A DNA stretch of 64,000 bases from Pelagomonas calceolata (lineage: Eukaryota; Sar; Pelagophyceae; Pelagomonadales; Pelagomonadaceae), in the NCBI GenBank assembly GCA_918797485.1, contig CAKKNE010000001.1, forward strand, positions 3,844,001 through 3,908,000. Direction: 5' to 3'. Position 1 is the first letter of the stretch, and each line of letters starts with the position of its first letter. Below, piece after piece: positions 16,962 to 25,765 of this stretch. Below the pieces are notes generated by a model, which ran no database searches, had not been told where the DNA came from, and worked only from the letters and a program-made list of their open reading frames with translations. The position numbers were made by a program, and so were the translations under genes.

Positions 16962-18050
16962 ATGTCCGAAACCAAGGCGCCGCGCCCGCGCAACGTTTTG
17001 ATCGCCGAGTTCGAGGGCCTCAGCAAGGAGGACGCCAGCCAAGCGCTCCGCGACGCCGGCGGCGACCTCGAGAAAGCCCGAGCGCTCGTGCGCCGCCGCC
17101 GCGCGAACCCCGACGACACGGACGACGACGAGCCCGCGGTGAAAGCCGAGCCGGCGCCGCCGCCGCCTCCGTCCGACGACGAAGACGAGGAAGAGTCGGA
17201 CGACGACGACGACGACGATTACGCATGTACCAGGGCCGAAATCAATACGCCATCGCGTCGATGGCGTGACGCGGTGGATTCCGCACAGGACTTCGACGAG
17301 TGGCGCAACAACCCCTACGGCAAGAAGCCCAAAGCAAAAAAGTCCAAGAAGCTCTCGGACGAAGAGAAGGCGCGGCGCAAGGAGGAGCGCGACCGGAAGC
17401 GCGAGGAGAAGAAACGCGAGGCGCAAAGAGAGAAGGACAAGTGGGCGCAGAACCGCCAATCATTACTGGAGGGCCGCGAGGCGAAGAGCACGCTCGCGAG
17501 CTACGCGGGCAAGTCGTCGTATCTGCACTCCGTCGGCGACCGGCCGAACTTCGCCGACGCGAAGCTGTTGTACGTCAAATCCATCAAGATGGAGGAAAAT
17601 GATTATGGAGAGAAGTACAAGCGCCTGCACACGTTCGCGATCGGCAATGACATTGTACAGTGGTGGGCCTCTACTTCCAACAAGGAGGCCAAGCTCATCG
17701 GCGATCCGGGGTGTGTGGTGGATTTTGCGGGCTCCATCTCGAAGCACTCGGAGTACGACGACTGCCAGATCACTACCGTGATGCGGTTGAAAGTGCACGT
17801 CGTCGACGGCGTGCGCGTCGCGCCCACGCCAAAAGAGAAGAAGAAGAAGGGCCAGAAGCTGTCGGACGACGCGAAGCCCTCGCCGGCGAAGAAGCCCCGC
17901 GTCGCCGGCGGCGCCGCGCGCCAGAAGTCCATGGACAAGGAGCTCTTGCGCGACGACGCCGTCGACGTGGATGATGAAAATAAAGAAATCGTCGACGGCA
18001 ACGACTGGCTCAAGCAGCTCGCGCGGCAGAGAGCGGAGCGCAGAAAGTGA
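16962..18050 (+). CDS. UBA-like and charged-linker protein of unknown function, two exons
   Basis: Exons 16962-17222 and 17289-18050 give 340 residues. The N-terminus (residues 8-45: NVLIAEFEGLSKEDASQALRDAGGDLEKARALV) has the size and G-D-LEKA pattern of a UBA-type helical bundle. An acidic run (DDDEDEEESDDDDDDD) and a Lys/Glu-rich segment follow. A folded C-terminal domain (about 165-260) contains VGDRPNFADAKLLYVKSIK, IVQWWAS and FAGSISKHSEYDDCQITTVMRLKV, resembling small OB-like folds seen in replication proteins, but this is weak. Lys-rich blocks near the end look like nuclear localisation signals. The intron is open in frame, so retention would add 22 residues. No function is assigned. 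Confidence 0.7.
   Translation: MSETKAPRPRNVLIAEFEGLSKEDASQALRDAGGDLEKARALVRRRRANPDDTDDDEPAVKAEPAPPPPPSDDEDEEESDDDDDDDYACTRAEINTPSRRWRDAVDSAQDFDEWRNNPYGKKPKAKKSKKLSDEEKARRKEERDRKREEKKREAQREKDKWAQNRQSLLEGREAKSTLASYAGKSSYLHSVGDRPNFADAKLLYVKSIKMEENDYGEKYKRLHTFAIGNDIVQWWASTSNKEAKLIGDPGCVVDFAGSISKHSEYDDCQITTVMRLKVHVVDGVRVAPTPKEKKKKGQKLSDDAKPSPAKKPRVAGGAARQKSMDKELLRDDAVDVDDENKEIVDGNDWLKQLARQRAERRK
17223..17288 (+). mobile_element. Introner-type intron (probable GC-AG) in the UBA-like gene
   Basis: 66 bases with GCCGAAATCAA near the left end, the core ACGCCATCGCGTCGATGGCGTG (a near-perfect internal hairpin), and GATTCCGCACAG at the right end, all family features. GC at 17223 is the only start that gives phase 0 on both sides. 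A GT at 17227 would shift the frame. The length is a multiple of three without stops. Confidence 0.6.
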
Positions 18051-18091
18051 AGACGCGTGTGTAGTAAAGCGTTGCCCTGTATACTGTTCCC

Positions 18092-18295
18092 GTCGCTTCG
18101 ATGGCGTGAAGGGGTCGCGTTATCGTACGTGTGGTAGCGTGTGCGGTTTTTGCTAGCGCTGTAAGATACTAGCAACTGCTCCAGCTGGTAGTTTTTGGCT
18201 CGCATTGCGGCGCATTTGTGCCGCTGCTGCGTGAAATCAGAAGTGCTGGGCTGCGGCCACAACTGCTCGGCACTGGAGCTCGTTTGGGCATCACT
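18092..18295 (+). promoter_or_regulatory. Upstream region with introner remnant and shared promoter motif copy 4
   Basis: The motif GCTAGCGCTG-TAAGATACTAGC lies at 18152-18173, 123 bases upstream of the forward gene at 18296. A fragment TTCGATGGCGTGAAGG (about 18099-18114) matches the introner core but lies outside any CDS, in the 3' region of the preceding gene. Confidence 0.5.
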
Positions 18296-19105
18296 ATGGA
18301 CGAATGGGACACTACACAAGCACAACTGGACGACGCCGACGAGGAGGGCGCCGTCCTCGCGCTGGCCGAGGGCTGCGCGGCGTTCCGCGCGGGCGTCGCG
18401 GCGGACGACGACGACGTCGAGCTGGTCGGCGTACAGACGCCGGCCGAGCGCGCCGCCGAGTCGCGGCGCCGCGCCGAGGCCGAGGGCAAAGTGCTCGAGA
18501 TCGACGACGACGTCGAGTTCCTCGGCACGCGCCAGGCCGAGCAGCGGCCGGTAAGGCGCCACCTCGCGGAACCACCACGACGAAAGTCGCCGCCGCCGCG
18601 CGACACGATCCGGACCTTCGGCGGCAGCACCGCGAAGCCGACCGGAGGCCGGTGCGCCTGCGCGTCGTGCGCCGCGATCGCGAAGTTCGCGGCCTACCCG
18701 GCCTGCAGCGTCTCGGCGCCGCCAGAACTAATTATTGATGGCGAGACGTGGCGCGCGCGGCAGCACGTCATGGACGCGCTGGACGCGCGCTACGGCGGGA
18801 TCCTGGTCTACGCCGTGCGGACGGAGAAGGAGAAGGCGCCGTGCGTCGTTATTAAGAGAGGCGGCCGCGGGCGGTCGCCTCCGCCGGCGCCGGCGCCCGC
18901 GCCGCCTAAGCGCGCTCGGGCCCGTGGCCCGCCGCCGCCGCCGCGCGAGGCGACGCGGCGCGGCGGCTTCGCGATCTCGGCGCGGTCGCGCACCGCGGCC
19001 GGCCTCGAGCCGCTCGTCGCCCTGGCGCCGACGCGACGCGGCGGCACTGGTGGGAGTACGGGCACGGTGTCGCGGGCGAAGCGGCCACGGAGACGGCCGT
19101 TGTAG
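18296..19105 (+). CDS. Unrecognised Pro/Arg-rich protein with small Cys-containing core
   Basis: 269 residues from MDEWDTTQAQLDDADEEG. The N-terminal 90 residues are acidic and helical, with two similar DDDVEL/DDDVEFLG phrases (DDDDVELVGVQTP and IDDDVEFLGTRQ). These resemble SUMO-interacting motifs (acidic residues next to V-E-L/F). A compact middle (RCACASCAAIAKFAAYPACSVSAPPELIIDGETWRARQ, in pieces) has four Cys and may bind a metal. The C-terminus is Pro/Arg-rich and ends in a basic KRPRRRPL. A nuclear protein is likely from composition. No family is recognised. Confidence 0.6.
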   Translation: MDEWDTTQAQLDDADEEGAVLALAEGCAAFRAGVAADDDDVELVGVQTPAERAAESRRRAEAEGKVLEIDDDVEFLGTRQAEQRPVRRHLAEPPRRKSPPPRDTIRTFGGSTAKPTGGRCACASCAAIAKFAAYPACSVSAPPELIIDGETWRARQHVMDALDARYGGILVYAVRTEKEKAPCVVIKRGGRGRSPPPAPAPAPPKRARARGPPPPPREATRRGGFAISARSRTAAGLEPLVALAPTRRGGTGGSTGTVSRAKRPRRRPL

Positions 19106-19175
19106 TAGTTCTGTAAAACACAACATGTTATCATAGCACCATCGCCGTCGGCGCGGGCCCACCCCACTCCTACTA

Positions 19176-19859
19176 TCACCGAGAAGAAGGCAGGGCCGTC
19201 CCCGGCTGCGTGTGCGCGAGGTCCGCGACGGCCGGGTGGGTAGGAGGCGCCGCGCCGAGGCGCCTTAACAAAGGCAGGAGCAGCCGGTTCTCGAGGAAGC
19301 GCGATACCAAGGCGGCGGGGTTGTCTCCCTTCGTATCGAGCGGCCGCGTGTGCACGCTGAGCGCCCCTATTTCGTTCGCCGCGAGGACGTCCGTCGCGAG
19401 GCGGTCGCCGACGACGGCTACAGTACTAGCGTCCGAGGCTGGCAGGGAGGCGACGACGCCCTCTAAACATTGCGGCTTCTGGGCCTCCGGGTGGCGCGCG
19501 ACCCGCAGCCCGAGTGCGGCCTCGCACGCCTTTGCGGCGTTATAATCGGGCGCGTCGTCGCCCGAGCCCGCGCTGTTCGACAGGACAATGCAGTTGTCGG
19601 CCCCGAAGGCGTCCTTGGCGCGTGTTATTGCATCGGCTACCTCTATGTGGGCGGTGTCGACGTAGGGCGCCGTCAGCGTGTTGTCCTTGTCAAAAATTAT
19701 GGACGCGACGCCCGCGGCGCGCAGGGCGTCGAAGTCGAGCGCGTCTACATTTGATACGGCCACGTGCGGCACGAGCAGGCCCGGCCTCCTTATTAGTGTG
19801 CGCGCCGTCGCTATTAGAGCTAATGGGTTCCAGGACTGGCGGCTGAGGAGGCGCATCAC
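19176..19859 (-). CDS. Phosphatidylglycerophosphate phosphatase, HAD family (Gep4/YqeG-like)
   Basis: 227 residues. After a short mitochondrial-type N-terminus the HAD motifs appear: motif I FDKDNTLT (56-63), where two Asp form the nucleophile and acid/base pair, SNSAG (94-98), and GDRLATDVLAANEIGALSVHTRPL as motif IV. This spacing and the DKDNT signature are specific to the Gep4/YqeG group, which dephosphorylates phosphatidylglycerophosphate to phosphatidylglycerol in mitochondria or plastids for cardiolipin and thylakoid lipid synthesis. The localisation is inferred. An introner-core fragment (about 19889-19905) lies in the 5' leader. Confidence 0.88.
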   Translation of the reverse strand: MMRLLSRQSWNPLALIATARTLIRRPGLLVPHVAVSNVDALDFDALRAAGVASIIFDKDNTLTAPYVDTAHIEVADAITRAKDAFGADNCIVLSNSAGSGDDAPDYNAAKACEAALGLRVARHPEAQKPQCLEGVVASLPASDASTVAVVGDRLATDVLAANEIGALSVHTRPLDTKGDNPAALVSRFLENRLLLPLLRRLGAAPPTHPAVADLAHTQPGTALPSSR

Positions 19860-20047
19860 CGTTGACTGCCTTCCGCCGTCGCCCAGCGGTCGCGTCGATG
19901 GCGTCAGCTCTAGCTGTACACGTCCGTGCGACGCTATCTATCGTTATGAAGGCGTAGTGCAGACAAGATGAGCAATCGTAAACCAACCGTAGATGAATGC
20001 AGCACGAATGGCCGTGCTTTGCCCTCGCAAAAGCTTGGCAGGGCTTG

Positions 20048-20070
20048 CTAGTGTGTTACAGCCGCTAGCC
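20048..20070. promoter_or_regulatory. Shared promoter motif copy 5
   Basis: GCTAGTGTGTTACAG-CCGCTAGC, 189 bases upstream of the PGP phosphatase start. The other neighbour (20180, minus) ends here, so the motif serves one gene. Confidence 0.6.
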
Positions 20071-20179
20071 ACGTTTTCCTTGCGCAGGCCCTGGAAGCCG
20101 CGCCCGGGCAGGCGGTAGATTTTACTGCACCGGTTTGCGTGATTCACAACAACATTCATGCTTATAATCAAACGCAAAG

Positions 20180-21409
20180 TCATTCGAGCCGCCGCAACGC
20201 CGATAACAGATCATCAATAAGATCGTCCGGGTCCTCGAGGCCGATAGACAGGCGGACGAGGAGCGGGCTCACGGCGTCGTCGTACTTGCGGCGCCACTCC
20301 GCGAGCGACTCGACGCCGCCCAGCGACGTCGCGCTCCGGAAGAGCGCCAGCGTCTCGGGCAGGGCCCGCGCCGCGGCCTCGGACCGGCACTCGACCGCGA
20401 GGATCGACCCGTACGACGTCATCTGGCGCGTTGCGACGGCGTGATCCGGGTGCGAAGCGAGCCCGGGGTACAGGACCCGTTGCAGTAGCCCGGAGGCCTC
20501 GAGCGCCTCGGCGACGCGCTGTGCCGTGGCGTTCTGCCGAGTGACGCGGACGTCAAGCGTCCGCAACGACCGCAGCAGCAGCCAGCAGTCCAGGGACCCG
20601 GGCGCCGCGCCGGCCGCGGTCCGGTGCCACGCCAGGCGGTCCGCCAGCTCCCCATCGCGTGTGATCGCAACGCCCCCCAGGAGGTCCGAGTGGCCGCCGA
20701 GGCCCTTCGTCGCCGAATGGATAACGCAGGCAACGTCGTCGTCCAACAGCCTCTGCGCAAGCGGTGCGAAGGTCGCGTCGACGACCACGTCAGCGGGTCC
20801 GGCGCAGGCCCCCGCGACGTCCGGCACGCGCAGGTCCGGGTTCCGCGGGCTCTCGAGCCAGACGACGTCGCCCTCGCCTAAATCGGCGGCCCCGCCAACC
20901 ATCTCGACGGCGGGGCCGAGGGCCGCGACCGCGTCGCGCGTGCCGTGGTAGCCGATGCCGTCGGTGGCGACGCGCGGCGTCCGCCCGTTCTCGCGCGCGC
21001 GCGCCGCGAGGCTCGCGAGCACGGCGTGCGTCGCCGCGTTGCCGCTCGCGAACAGCACCGCGCGCGCACCCCCGCCGCCCTCGAGCGCCGCGAGCACAGC
21101 TTCGCAGCGTTCTCGCGTCGGCGCGCTAATCCGCGAGTACACGTGGTCGGCGCCGTCGTCGAAGGTTGTCGAGAGACCAATCGGTGGAGCGACGTCGCTG
21201 TCGTGTGACGTTTTGTCGATCCCGGCGTCGGCGTGGACTGCTGCTGTCGCGGGTGCCCAGGTCGACCTCTGGCGTCGTTGCGACCCATCAGCACGCCTCG
21301 ACGGCTGCCGCGTCGCCCGGGACCGATGCCAGAGGGCGCTGCTTTGGAGGGCCCTCTGTAGCGGCCGCCGCGCGCTGTAACGCTGAGCCACCTGCAAGCA
21401 CGGCCGCAT
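20180..21409 (-). CDS. Cys/Met-metabolism PLP-dependent enzyme (cystathionine gamma-synthase/lyase family)
   Basis: 409 residues from the preferred start at 21409 (MRPCLQ). The frame is open upstream to 21610, but the shared promoter motif at 21483-21506 lies inside that extension. An N-terminal basic region looks like an organelle peptide. The PLP fold follows: PPIGLSTTF, YSRISAPTRERCEAVLAALEGG, FASGNAATHAVL, WLESPRNPDLRVPD, and the Schiff-base lysine in HSATKGLGGHSDLLGG. C-terminal SLGGVESL and RLSIGLEDPDDLIDDL are family-standard. These enzymes join or cleave cystathionine, methionine or homoserine. Which reaction applies cannot be fixed from sequence. Confidence 0.88.
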   Translation of the reverse strand: MRPCLQVAQRYSARRPLQRALQSSALWHRSRATRQPSRRADGSQRRQRSTWAPATAAVHADAGIDKTSHDSDVAPPIGLSTTFDDGADHVYSRISAPTRERCEAVLAALEGGGGARAVLFASGNAATHAVLASLAARARENGRTPRVATDGIGYHGTRDAVAALGPAVEMVGGAADLGEGDVVWLESPRNPDLRVPDVAGACAGPADVVVDATFAPLAQRLLDDDVACVIHSATKGLGGHSDLLGGVAITRDGELADRLAWHRTAAGAAPGSLDCWLLLRSLRTLDVRVTRQNATAQRVAEALEASGLLQRVLYPGLASHPDHAVATRQMTSYGSILAVECRSEAAARALPETLALFRSATSLGGVESLAEWRRKYDDAVSPLLVRLSIGLEDPDDLIDDLLSALRRLE

Positions 21410-21482
21410 GAATGGACTAAAAACACAACCAACGTCTCGCTTTGCTCTAAATGCTGGATGGTCGCCGAACGCAATTTTGCGG

Positions 21483-21506
21483 ACTAGCGTATGTAAACAC
21501 ACTAGA
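21483..21506. promoter_or_regulatory. Shared promoter motif copy 6 (divergent)
   Basis: ACTAGCGTATG-TAAACACACTAGA, 74 bases from the PLP-enzyme start and 203 from the ketoacyl-synthase start. This copy is more diverged at its outer right base. Confidence 0.5.
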
Positions 21507-21708
21507 GCGGCTGAAACCGCTTTGCTCCGGAACGCGATTGTTTGCCCTCTGACTGCTGTTAAACGCTTCATCAACGCTGCCGTTCTTTTCCGAAGACCAC
21601 GAATTTGCACTCACGGCAATTTCACAACTGCTGCCTTGCGTGCGAGGCCAAAATCTGAGGAGCACGAGTTTGGACCATTTTGACCACGCCCATCACATCG
21701 CATAAACA

Positions 21709-23322
21709 ATGCTCGTCGACCTCTACGCCGCGCCCTACACGGCAGCAGCTCTGATAACCACCACGGTCCTCGCGCTGCTCTACGGCCGCGAGCGCAAGAA
21801 GACGAAGCGACCCCACTGTCGTGATGTGCGCCTGCCGGGCGGCGAGAAATGCGTGGTTTCTGGTGTAGCCTTGGGCCTCCCGGGAACTAGAAGAAGGGTC
21901 TTCGACCCGAGCAATTTCGCAGTCCTAAGGGAAGGCACAAATTTACTAGAAAAGGTCGACGAAGCAGGCGTCAAGGCCATGTTAAGGAGGAATGTGGCAA
22001 GACTACGCAAGGAGCACGGCAAGGCCACGAAATTGCCGATCACGCAGGAGAATAATATAGCCGTGTCCGCGCGGCTCGGCGTCTTCGACCTTTGTCGGGA
22101 TTACGGCGTTCCCGAGCCATTGGTAAAGACCATGGGCCGCGCGACGCAGCTCGCCGTCGCTGCGGGCTTGGAATGCATGAAGGACGCCGGGCTGATTCCT
22201 TCTGTGGATGGGCAGCTCCCCGAAAGCCTCCGGGACGGCACGGGGATTATCTATGCGACGTCGTTCCCAGCCTTAGATGCCGCCATCGGCGAGATCTCGA
22301 AGTACGGCGATCCTAGAAGGCGACCTACTTCCGAGTTAATAGATGCTCTGGCAACACGCATAGACCCGGAAAATCAAGATCTACAGGCCGCTCTACATCT
22401 GTTAAGAGCCAAGGCCCAGGAGTGCCAGAAGCCCTATGCGTTCGATCGGAAGTTCCTGTTCAAGGTTTTATGTTTGGCGAATTCGCAGCTGGCGCAGCTC
22501 GTGAAAGCGCGCGGTCCCAACCTCCAAACGAACGCCGCGTGCGCCGGGACGACGCAAGCCGTAGCCTTAGCCCAAGATCTCATAAGAGCGGGCCGCTGCG
22601 ACCGGGTTGTTGTGGTGAGTGGAGACGACGCGTCGGGCGACGCGCTCATGCCGTGGGTGGGCAACGGCTTTGCGGCGCTCGGGGCGGCGTCGATCGCGAA
22701 GGACGCTTCGTCGATAGCGCGACCCTTCGATAAAAGGCGGTCGGGCATGGTCGTCGGCGCGGGCGCTTGTGGGTTGGTCATCGAGCGCGCTTCCTCGGTG
22801 GGTGCCCGGCAACCACAGCGGCGCGCAAGGTGCCGCGTCGTCGAATCTCTAGTCAGCAATTCAGCGTTCCATGGGGCGGCCATGTGTGCCCAACATATCG
22901 CTACGGAGTTGGAGGCCTTCCTGCAACTCGTCGAACGAAGGCACGGCATTCCTCGGTCAGAAATAGCACGAGGCGTCTACCTGAGCCACGAGACGGGCAC
23001 GCATGCCACACCGTCATCATCTTGCGCGCACAACGAGGTGCAAGCTTTACGGGCGTGCTTCGGGGACGATTTGAATGAACTGCGACTGGTGAACACGAAA
23101 GCGTTGACCGGCCACCCGATGGCCGTCGGCGTCGAGGACGCCGTCGCGGCCTACGCCCTGTCGCGGAACGTGTCGTTCCCGCCCAGACCACCAAACTGCG
23201 TCGCCGACCCGAACCTCGGCTCGTCCCTGAGGTTTGCGGATAGGCGGCCCGCGCGGTACGCGCTGCGCTTCGCGGCGGGGTTCGGAAGCCAGGTCGCGTT
23301 CGTGCTCTACGCTTCTGCTTAA
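21709..23322 (+). CDS. Membrane-anchored beta-ketoacyl synthase
   Basis: 537 residues. Residues 7-25 (APYTAAALITTTVLALLYG) form an N-terminal membrane anchor. The thiolase-fold KS domain carries the catalytic triad: Cys278 in NAACAGTTQ, His in SHETGTHATP, and His in NTKALTGHPMAVG. ARPFDKRRSGMVVGAGACGLVIE is also family-standard. Free-standing FabF is about 410 residues; the extra length is in the N-terminal anchor and an insertion near 200-250. A KS with its own membrane helix and no attached ACP or AT domain is unusual. It could extend fatty acyl chains or make a polyketide or PUFA with partners elsewhere. The partners are not in this window. Confidence 0.85.
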   Translation: MLVDLYAAPYTAAALITTTVLALLYGRERKKTKRPHCRDVRLPGGEKCVVSGVALGLPGTRRRVFDPSNFAVLREGTNLLEKVDEAGVKAMLRRNVARLRKEHGKATKLPITQENNIAVSARLGVFDLCRDYGVPEPLVKTMGRATQLAVAAGLECMKDAGLIPSVDGQLPESLRDGTGIIYATSFPALDAAIGEISKYGDPRRRPTSELIDALATRIDPENQDLQAALHLLRAKAQECQKPYAFDRKFLFKVLCLANSQLAQLVKARGPNLQTNAACAGTTQAVALAQDLIRAGRCDRVVVVSGDDASGDALMPWVGNGFAALGAASIAKDASSIARPFDKRRSGMVVGAGACGLVIERASSVGARQPQRRARCRVVESLVSNSAFHGAAMCAQHIATELEAFLQLVERRHGIPRSEIARGVYLSHETGTHATPSSSCAHNEVQALRACFGDDLNELRLVNTKALTGHPMAVGVEDAVAAYALSRNVSFPPRPPNCVADPNLGSSLRFADRRPARYALRFAAGFGSQVAFVLYASA

Positions 23323-23335
23323 CATTACATCACAC

Positions 23336-23674
23336 TTACCAGAGCCCGGCCCCGAAGCCCTCGAACGGCCGCAGCCGGTGCCTCTCAGTTTGTGTGCGCG
23401 GCGGCAAATCTCTGATTGATGGTGCCGTCGCCTCGACGACGACGCTCGCCTTCGCCGGGCCGCCGGCGAGCACGAGCGCGCCCCGCACGTCGACGAGCGC
23501 GTCGTCGCGCACGGCCACGGTCGCGACGGTCGCGTCCTCGAAACGCTCGCAGGCGGCGATCGTCATCGCGTCGCTTAGCGAGGTCCCGTGCGCCGTCTCC
23601 AGCGCCGTGGTGAGGAGCTGTTCGGCGTAGTGCGGTTCGATTGGCGGTGCTAGGGCTATCCTGAGGGCGACCAT
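23336..23674 (-). CDS. Small protein of unknown function
   Basis: 112 residues (MVALRIALAPPIEPHYAEQLLTT...). Alternating hydrophobic stretches such as DATVATVAVRDDALVDVRGALVLAGGPAKASVVVEAT suggest a compact beta-rich fold. No signal peptide or motif is recognised. Support comes from its position: a divergent promoter motif upstream and a convergent stop 13 bases from the ketoacyl synthase stop, the same arrangement as confirmed genes here. Confidence 0.55.
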   Translation of the reverse strand: MVALRIALAPPIEPHYAEQLLTTALETAHGTSLSDAMTIAACERFEDATVATVAVRDDALVDVRGALVLAGGPAKASVVVEATAPSIRDLPPRTQTERHRLRPFEGFGAGLW

Positions 23675-23818
23675 CTAGCTGCTGGCTCCCGCCTTGGCAT
23701 ACACAAAAGTGCTCGCAGTACGATCTTCTACAGCATAGATAACCACGAATTACCGAGTCTTAGCCGCGAACTGCAGGCCTTGCTTAGTTAGCGCTGGCCA
23801 AAGTTCAGCTTGGTGTTT

Positions 23819-23840
23819 GCTAGTGTGTTACACCGCTAGC
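23819..23840. promoter_or_regulatory. Shared promoter motif copy 7 (divergent)
   Basis: GCTAGTGTGTTACAC-CGCTAGC, followed directly by TAGCC. It is 145 bases from the small minus gene and 189 from the plastid membrane gene at 24029. Confidence 0.6.
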
Positions 23841-24028
23841 TAGCCATTTTGGCATAAGAAGATTTGCCTGCCATTTGTTGCGTCTGAAGGACTTAGGAGG
23901 CTGTGCGCTTCTTTATCTCTCGCATACTTTCGAGCGGATAGCTGTCACTTGCGTTTGACAGCACAAGAGCGTCTATAAGAGGCAGTGAAGATCTTTGCAA
24001 ACAAGGAGGCAGTGAGACAGCGGAGGCA

Positions 24029-24984
24029 ATGAGGACATCTATCATAGTAGCAGCCCTGCTGCAACACGCTCTGTCCTTCTTCGCCCCGCCCGTACGAGTC
24101 GCACCGTCGCTGCGTGTAAAGTCGGCAACGCGGGCCACGCCCGACGACGACGCGACCGCTACGGCAGTGGAGGACGCCGTCGCTGCGGTAGAGGACGACG
24201 CGACGCCGAAGCGACGCCCGCTTCGCAACCTATGGCGGCGGATTAGGCGAAAAAAAACGGAGGAGCCTTCTGAGCCCGAGCCCAAGCAGCCGCCCCTAAA
24301 GGTCGGCGAGACTGTCGTGGTCGAGGCGACGGGCCGGAGCGGCAAGGTGAGCCTCGTCGCGGCGAACGGGTGGTGTCAAGTGACTTATGATGACGAGGAG
24401 TGCGAGGGCCAGACGGAGACGCTGCAGTGCCCCGACCTCATGCGCGAGGAGGCGGCCCTCGCAGAGACGATAGACGCGGAGGTGTCGGACTTCGACGAGG
24501 TCCTCATCAAGTGGGGGTTCGTCAGTAACTGCGTGGAAATCAAATTTCAGGCGCCCCACGCCATCGACGCGACGTAGTTCGCGTAACTCACTGGTCGATT
24601 TCTATACAGAAGGAGGACCCGCGCATCCCGGAGGAGTGTCGGGTCGACCAGATGACCCGCATAAAGGACAGCGGACAAGCCGGCGTCATCGCCTACGCGA
24701 TCACGGAAGCTGGTTTTTGGGTCGGCAGCGTGCCGTTCGCCCTCGGCGCCGCGTACGTCGCGACGGGCGAGATCCCGGACTGGACGACCGAGGAGGGCAA
24801 GACGGCATTGGGCGGCTACGCCTTCGTGCTGATCAACTTCGCGCGGCTGATCGTGCCCGCGCGGATAGCCCTGGCGCTGGCGTTCGCGCCGTGGGTGGAC
24901 GAGAACATCGTGAAGCGGATCAATCCACCGGACCCGGCGGACTTGCCTGAGGACTGCGTCGTCGAGGAGGCGGGTGCGGAGTAA
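24029..24984 (+). CDS. Plastid-targeted membrane protein of unknown function, two exons
   Basis: Exons 24029-24520 and 24610-24984 give 288 residues. MRTSIIVAALLQHALSFFAPP is a signal peptide ending in an S-F plastid motif. A soluble stretch with KVGETVVVEATGRSGKVSLVAANGWCQVTYDDEE looks like a small beta barrel (SH3/KOW-like). Two or three membrane helices lie in exon 2 (GVIAYAITEAGFWVGSVPFALGAAYV and ALGGYAFVLINFARLIVPARIALALAFAPWV, in pieces), with weak resemblance to DUF1279/FAM210-type helices. Without splicing the protein would stop at a TAG inside the element, so the intron is needed. A thylakoid or envelope role is inferred. Confidence 0.75.
24521..24609 (+). mobile_element. Introner element intron in the plastid membrane gene
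   Basis: The element (24529-24609) starts CTGCGTGGAAATCAA, contains CCCCACGCCATCGACGCGACG and ends GATTTCTATACAG. The 8 bases before it (GTCAGTAA) supply a GT donor in phase 0. The downstream 8 (AAGGAGGA) no longer match, so the duplication has decayed. A second in-frame donor GTGG lies 12 bases inside. The copy contains an in-frame stop. Confidence 0.75.
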
Positions 24985-25004
24985 TGTATACTTATCCTAC
25001 GAAT

Positions 25005-25026
25005 GCTAGTGTCTTACAGAGCTAGC
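25005..25026. promoter_or_regulatory. Shared promoter motif copy 8
   Basis: GCTAGTGTCTTACAG-AGCTAGC, 102 bases upstream of the FKBP start and 20 bases after the stop of the gene before it on the same strand. Confidence 0.6.
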
Positions 25027-25127
25027 TCGCAGAGCGCGCACCACCTTGCACTCTGTCCTGTCAGAGCTTGCAGGCACATCTCGGTGCTTGGCTGTTCGTG
25101 GTTTGACTGCTGCAGCCGCATACTACC

Positions 25128-25724
25128 ATGGCGCGCCTTTGCATTGCACTCATGTCGACGGCATATGCATTGACACCGCGACGCGGCGTGCTTGTTGGCA
25201 CCGGCAGCACTCTTGCATCAGCGCTCGCACCGCCAGCGTTCGCGCGCGACGAACAGATGCTGCGGGTCGGCCAGGAGCAACCGTTGACGGACCGCGACAA
25301 CGTGCAGTTCCAGACGCTCTCGAGCGGCGTCAAGGTTCAACAATTAAGGCCCGGCGACGGCGCATCAGTCGGCCGCTCGTCGACGATCGCCGTGGAAGCG
25401 ACGGGTCGGCTCCTAAACTTGAACGGCGTGCAGTTTTATTCAACGAAACGCCTCGCCGGCGCCGACGCGCTCGGCGGCGCCGAACAAATCTTGCGGCTCG
25501 GCACCGGGTCGGTGGTGCCCGGACTCGAACAGGGCCTCCAGGGCGCCAAGAAGAACGAGATCCGACGCATCATCGTGCCCTCGAACCTCGGCTACTCCGA
25601 GACGACGGACCTCGAGCCCGTCCCGCCGACGATCGAGGACAAACGCGCCCTCGACAGCGTGCTGCGGAACCCACGCCGCGACGCGGCGCTGCTCTTCGAC
25701 GTGAAGATTTTGCGCGTGAAGTAG
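25128..25724 (+). CDS. FKBP-type peptidyl-prolyl isomerase, probably thylakoid lumen
   Basis: 198 residues. The N-terminus MARLCIALMSTAYALTPRRGVLVGTGSTLASALAPPAFA has a signal-like start, then RR followed by a hydrophobic stretch and an APPAFA cleavage site, fitting bipartite targeting plus a twin-arginine-style lumenal signal. The FKBP domain begins about residue 60: SGVKVQQLRPGDG, GSVVPGLEQGLQGAKKNEIRRIIVP, NLGYS and LLFDVKILRVK. The V-P-G-L-E-Q-G-L pattern is the family hallmark. The active-site set is only partly conserved, as in many lumenal FKBPs, so isomerase activity may be low. Confidence 0.85.
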   Translation: MARLCIALMSTAYALTPRRGVLVGTGSTLASALAPPAFARDEQMLRVGQEQPLTDRDNVQFQTLSSGVKVQQLRPGDGASVGRSSTIAVEATGRLLNLNGVQFYSTKRLAGADALGGAEQILRLGTGSVVPGLEQGLQGAKKNEIRRIIVPSNLGYSETTDLEPVPPTIEDKRALDSVLRNPRRDAALLFDVKILRVK

Positions 25725-25765
25725 TAGGCTAAGTAGACATTACTCAGTCCTCCTGAAAGGAGGTC

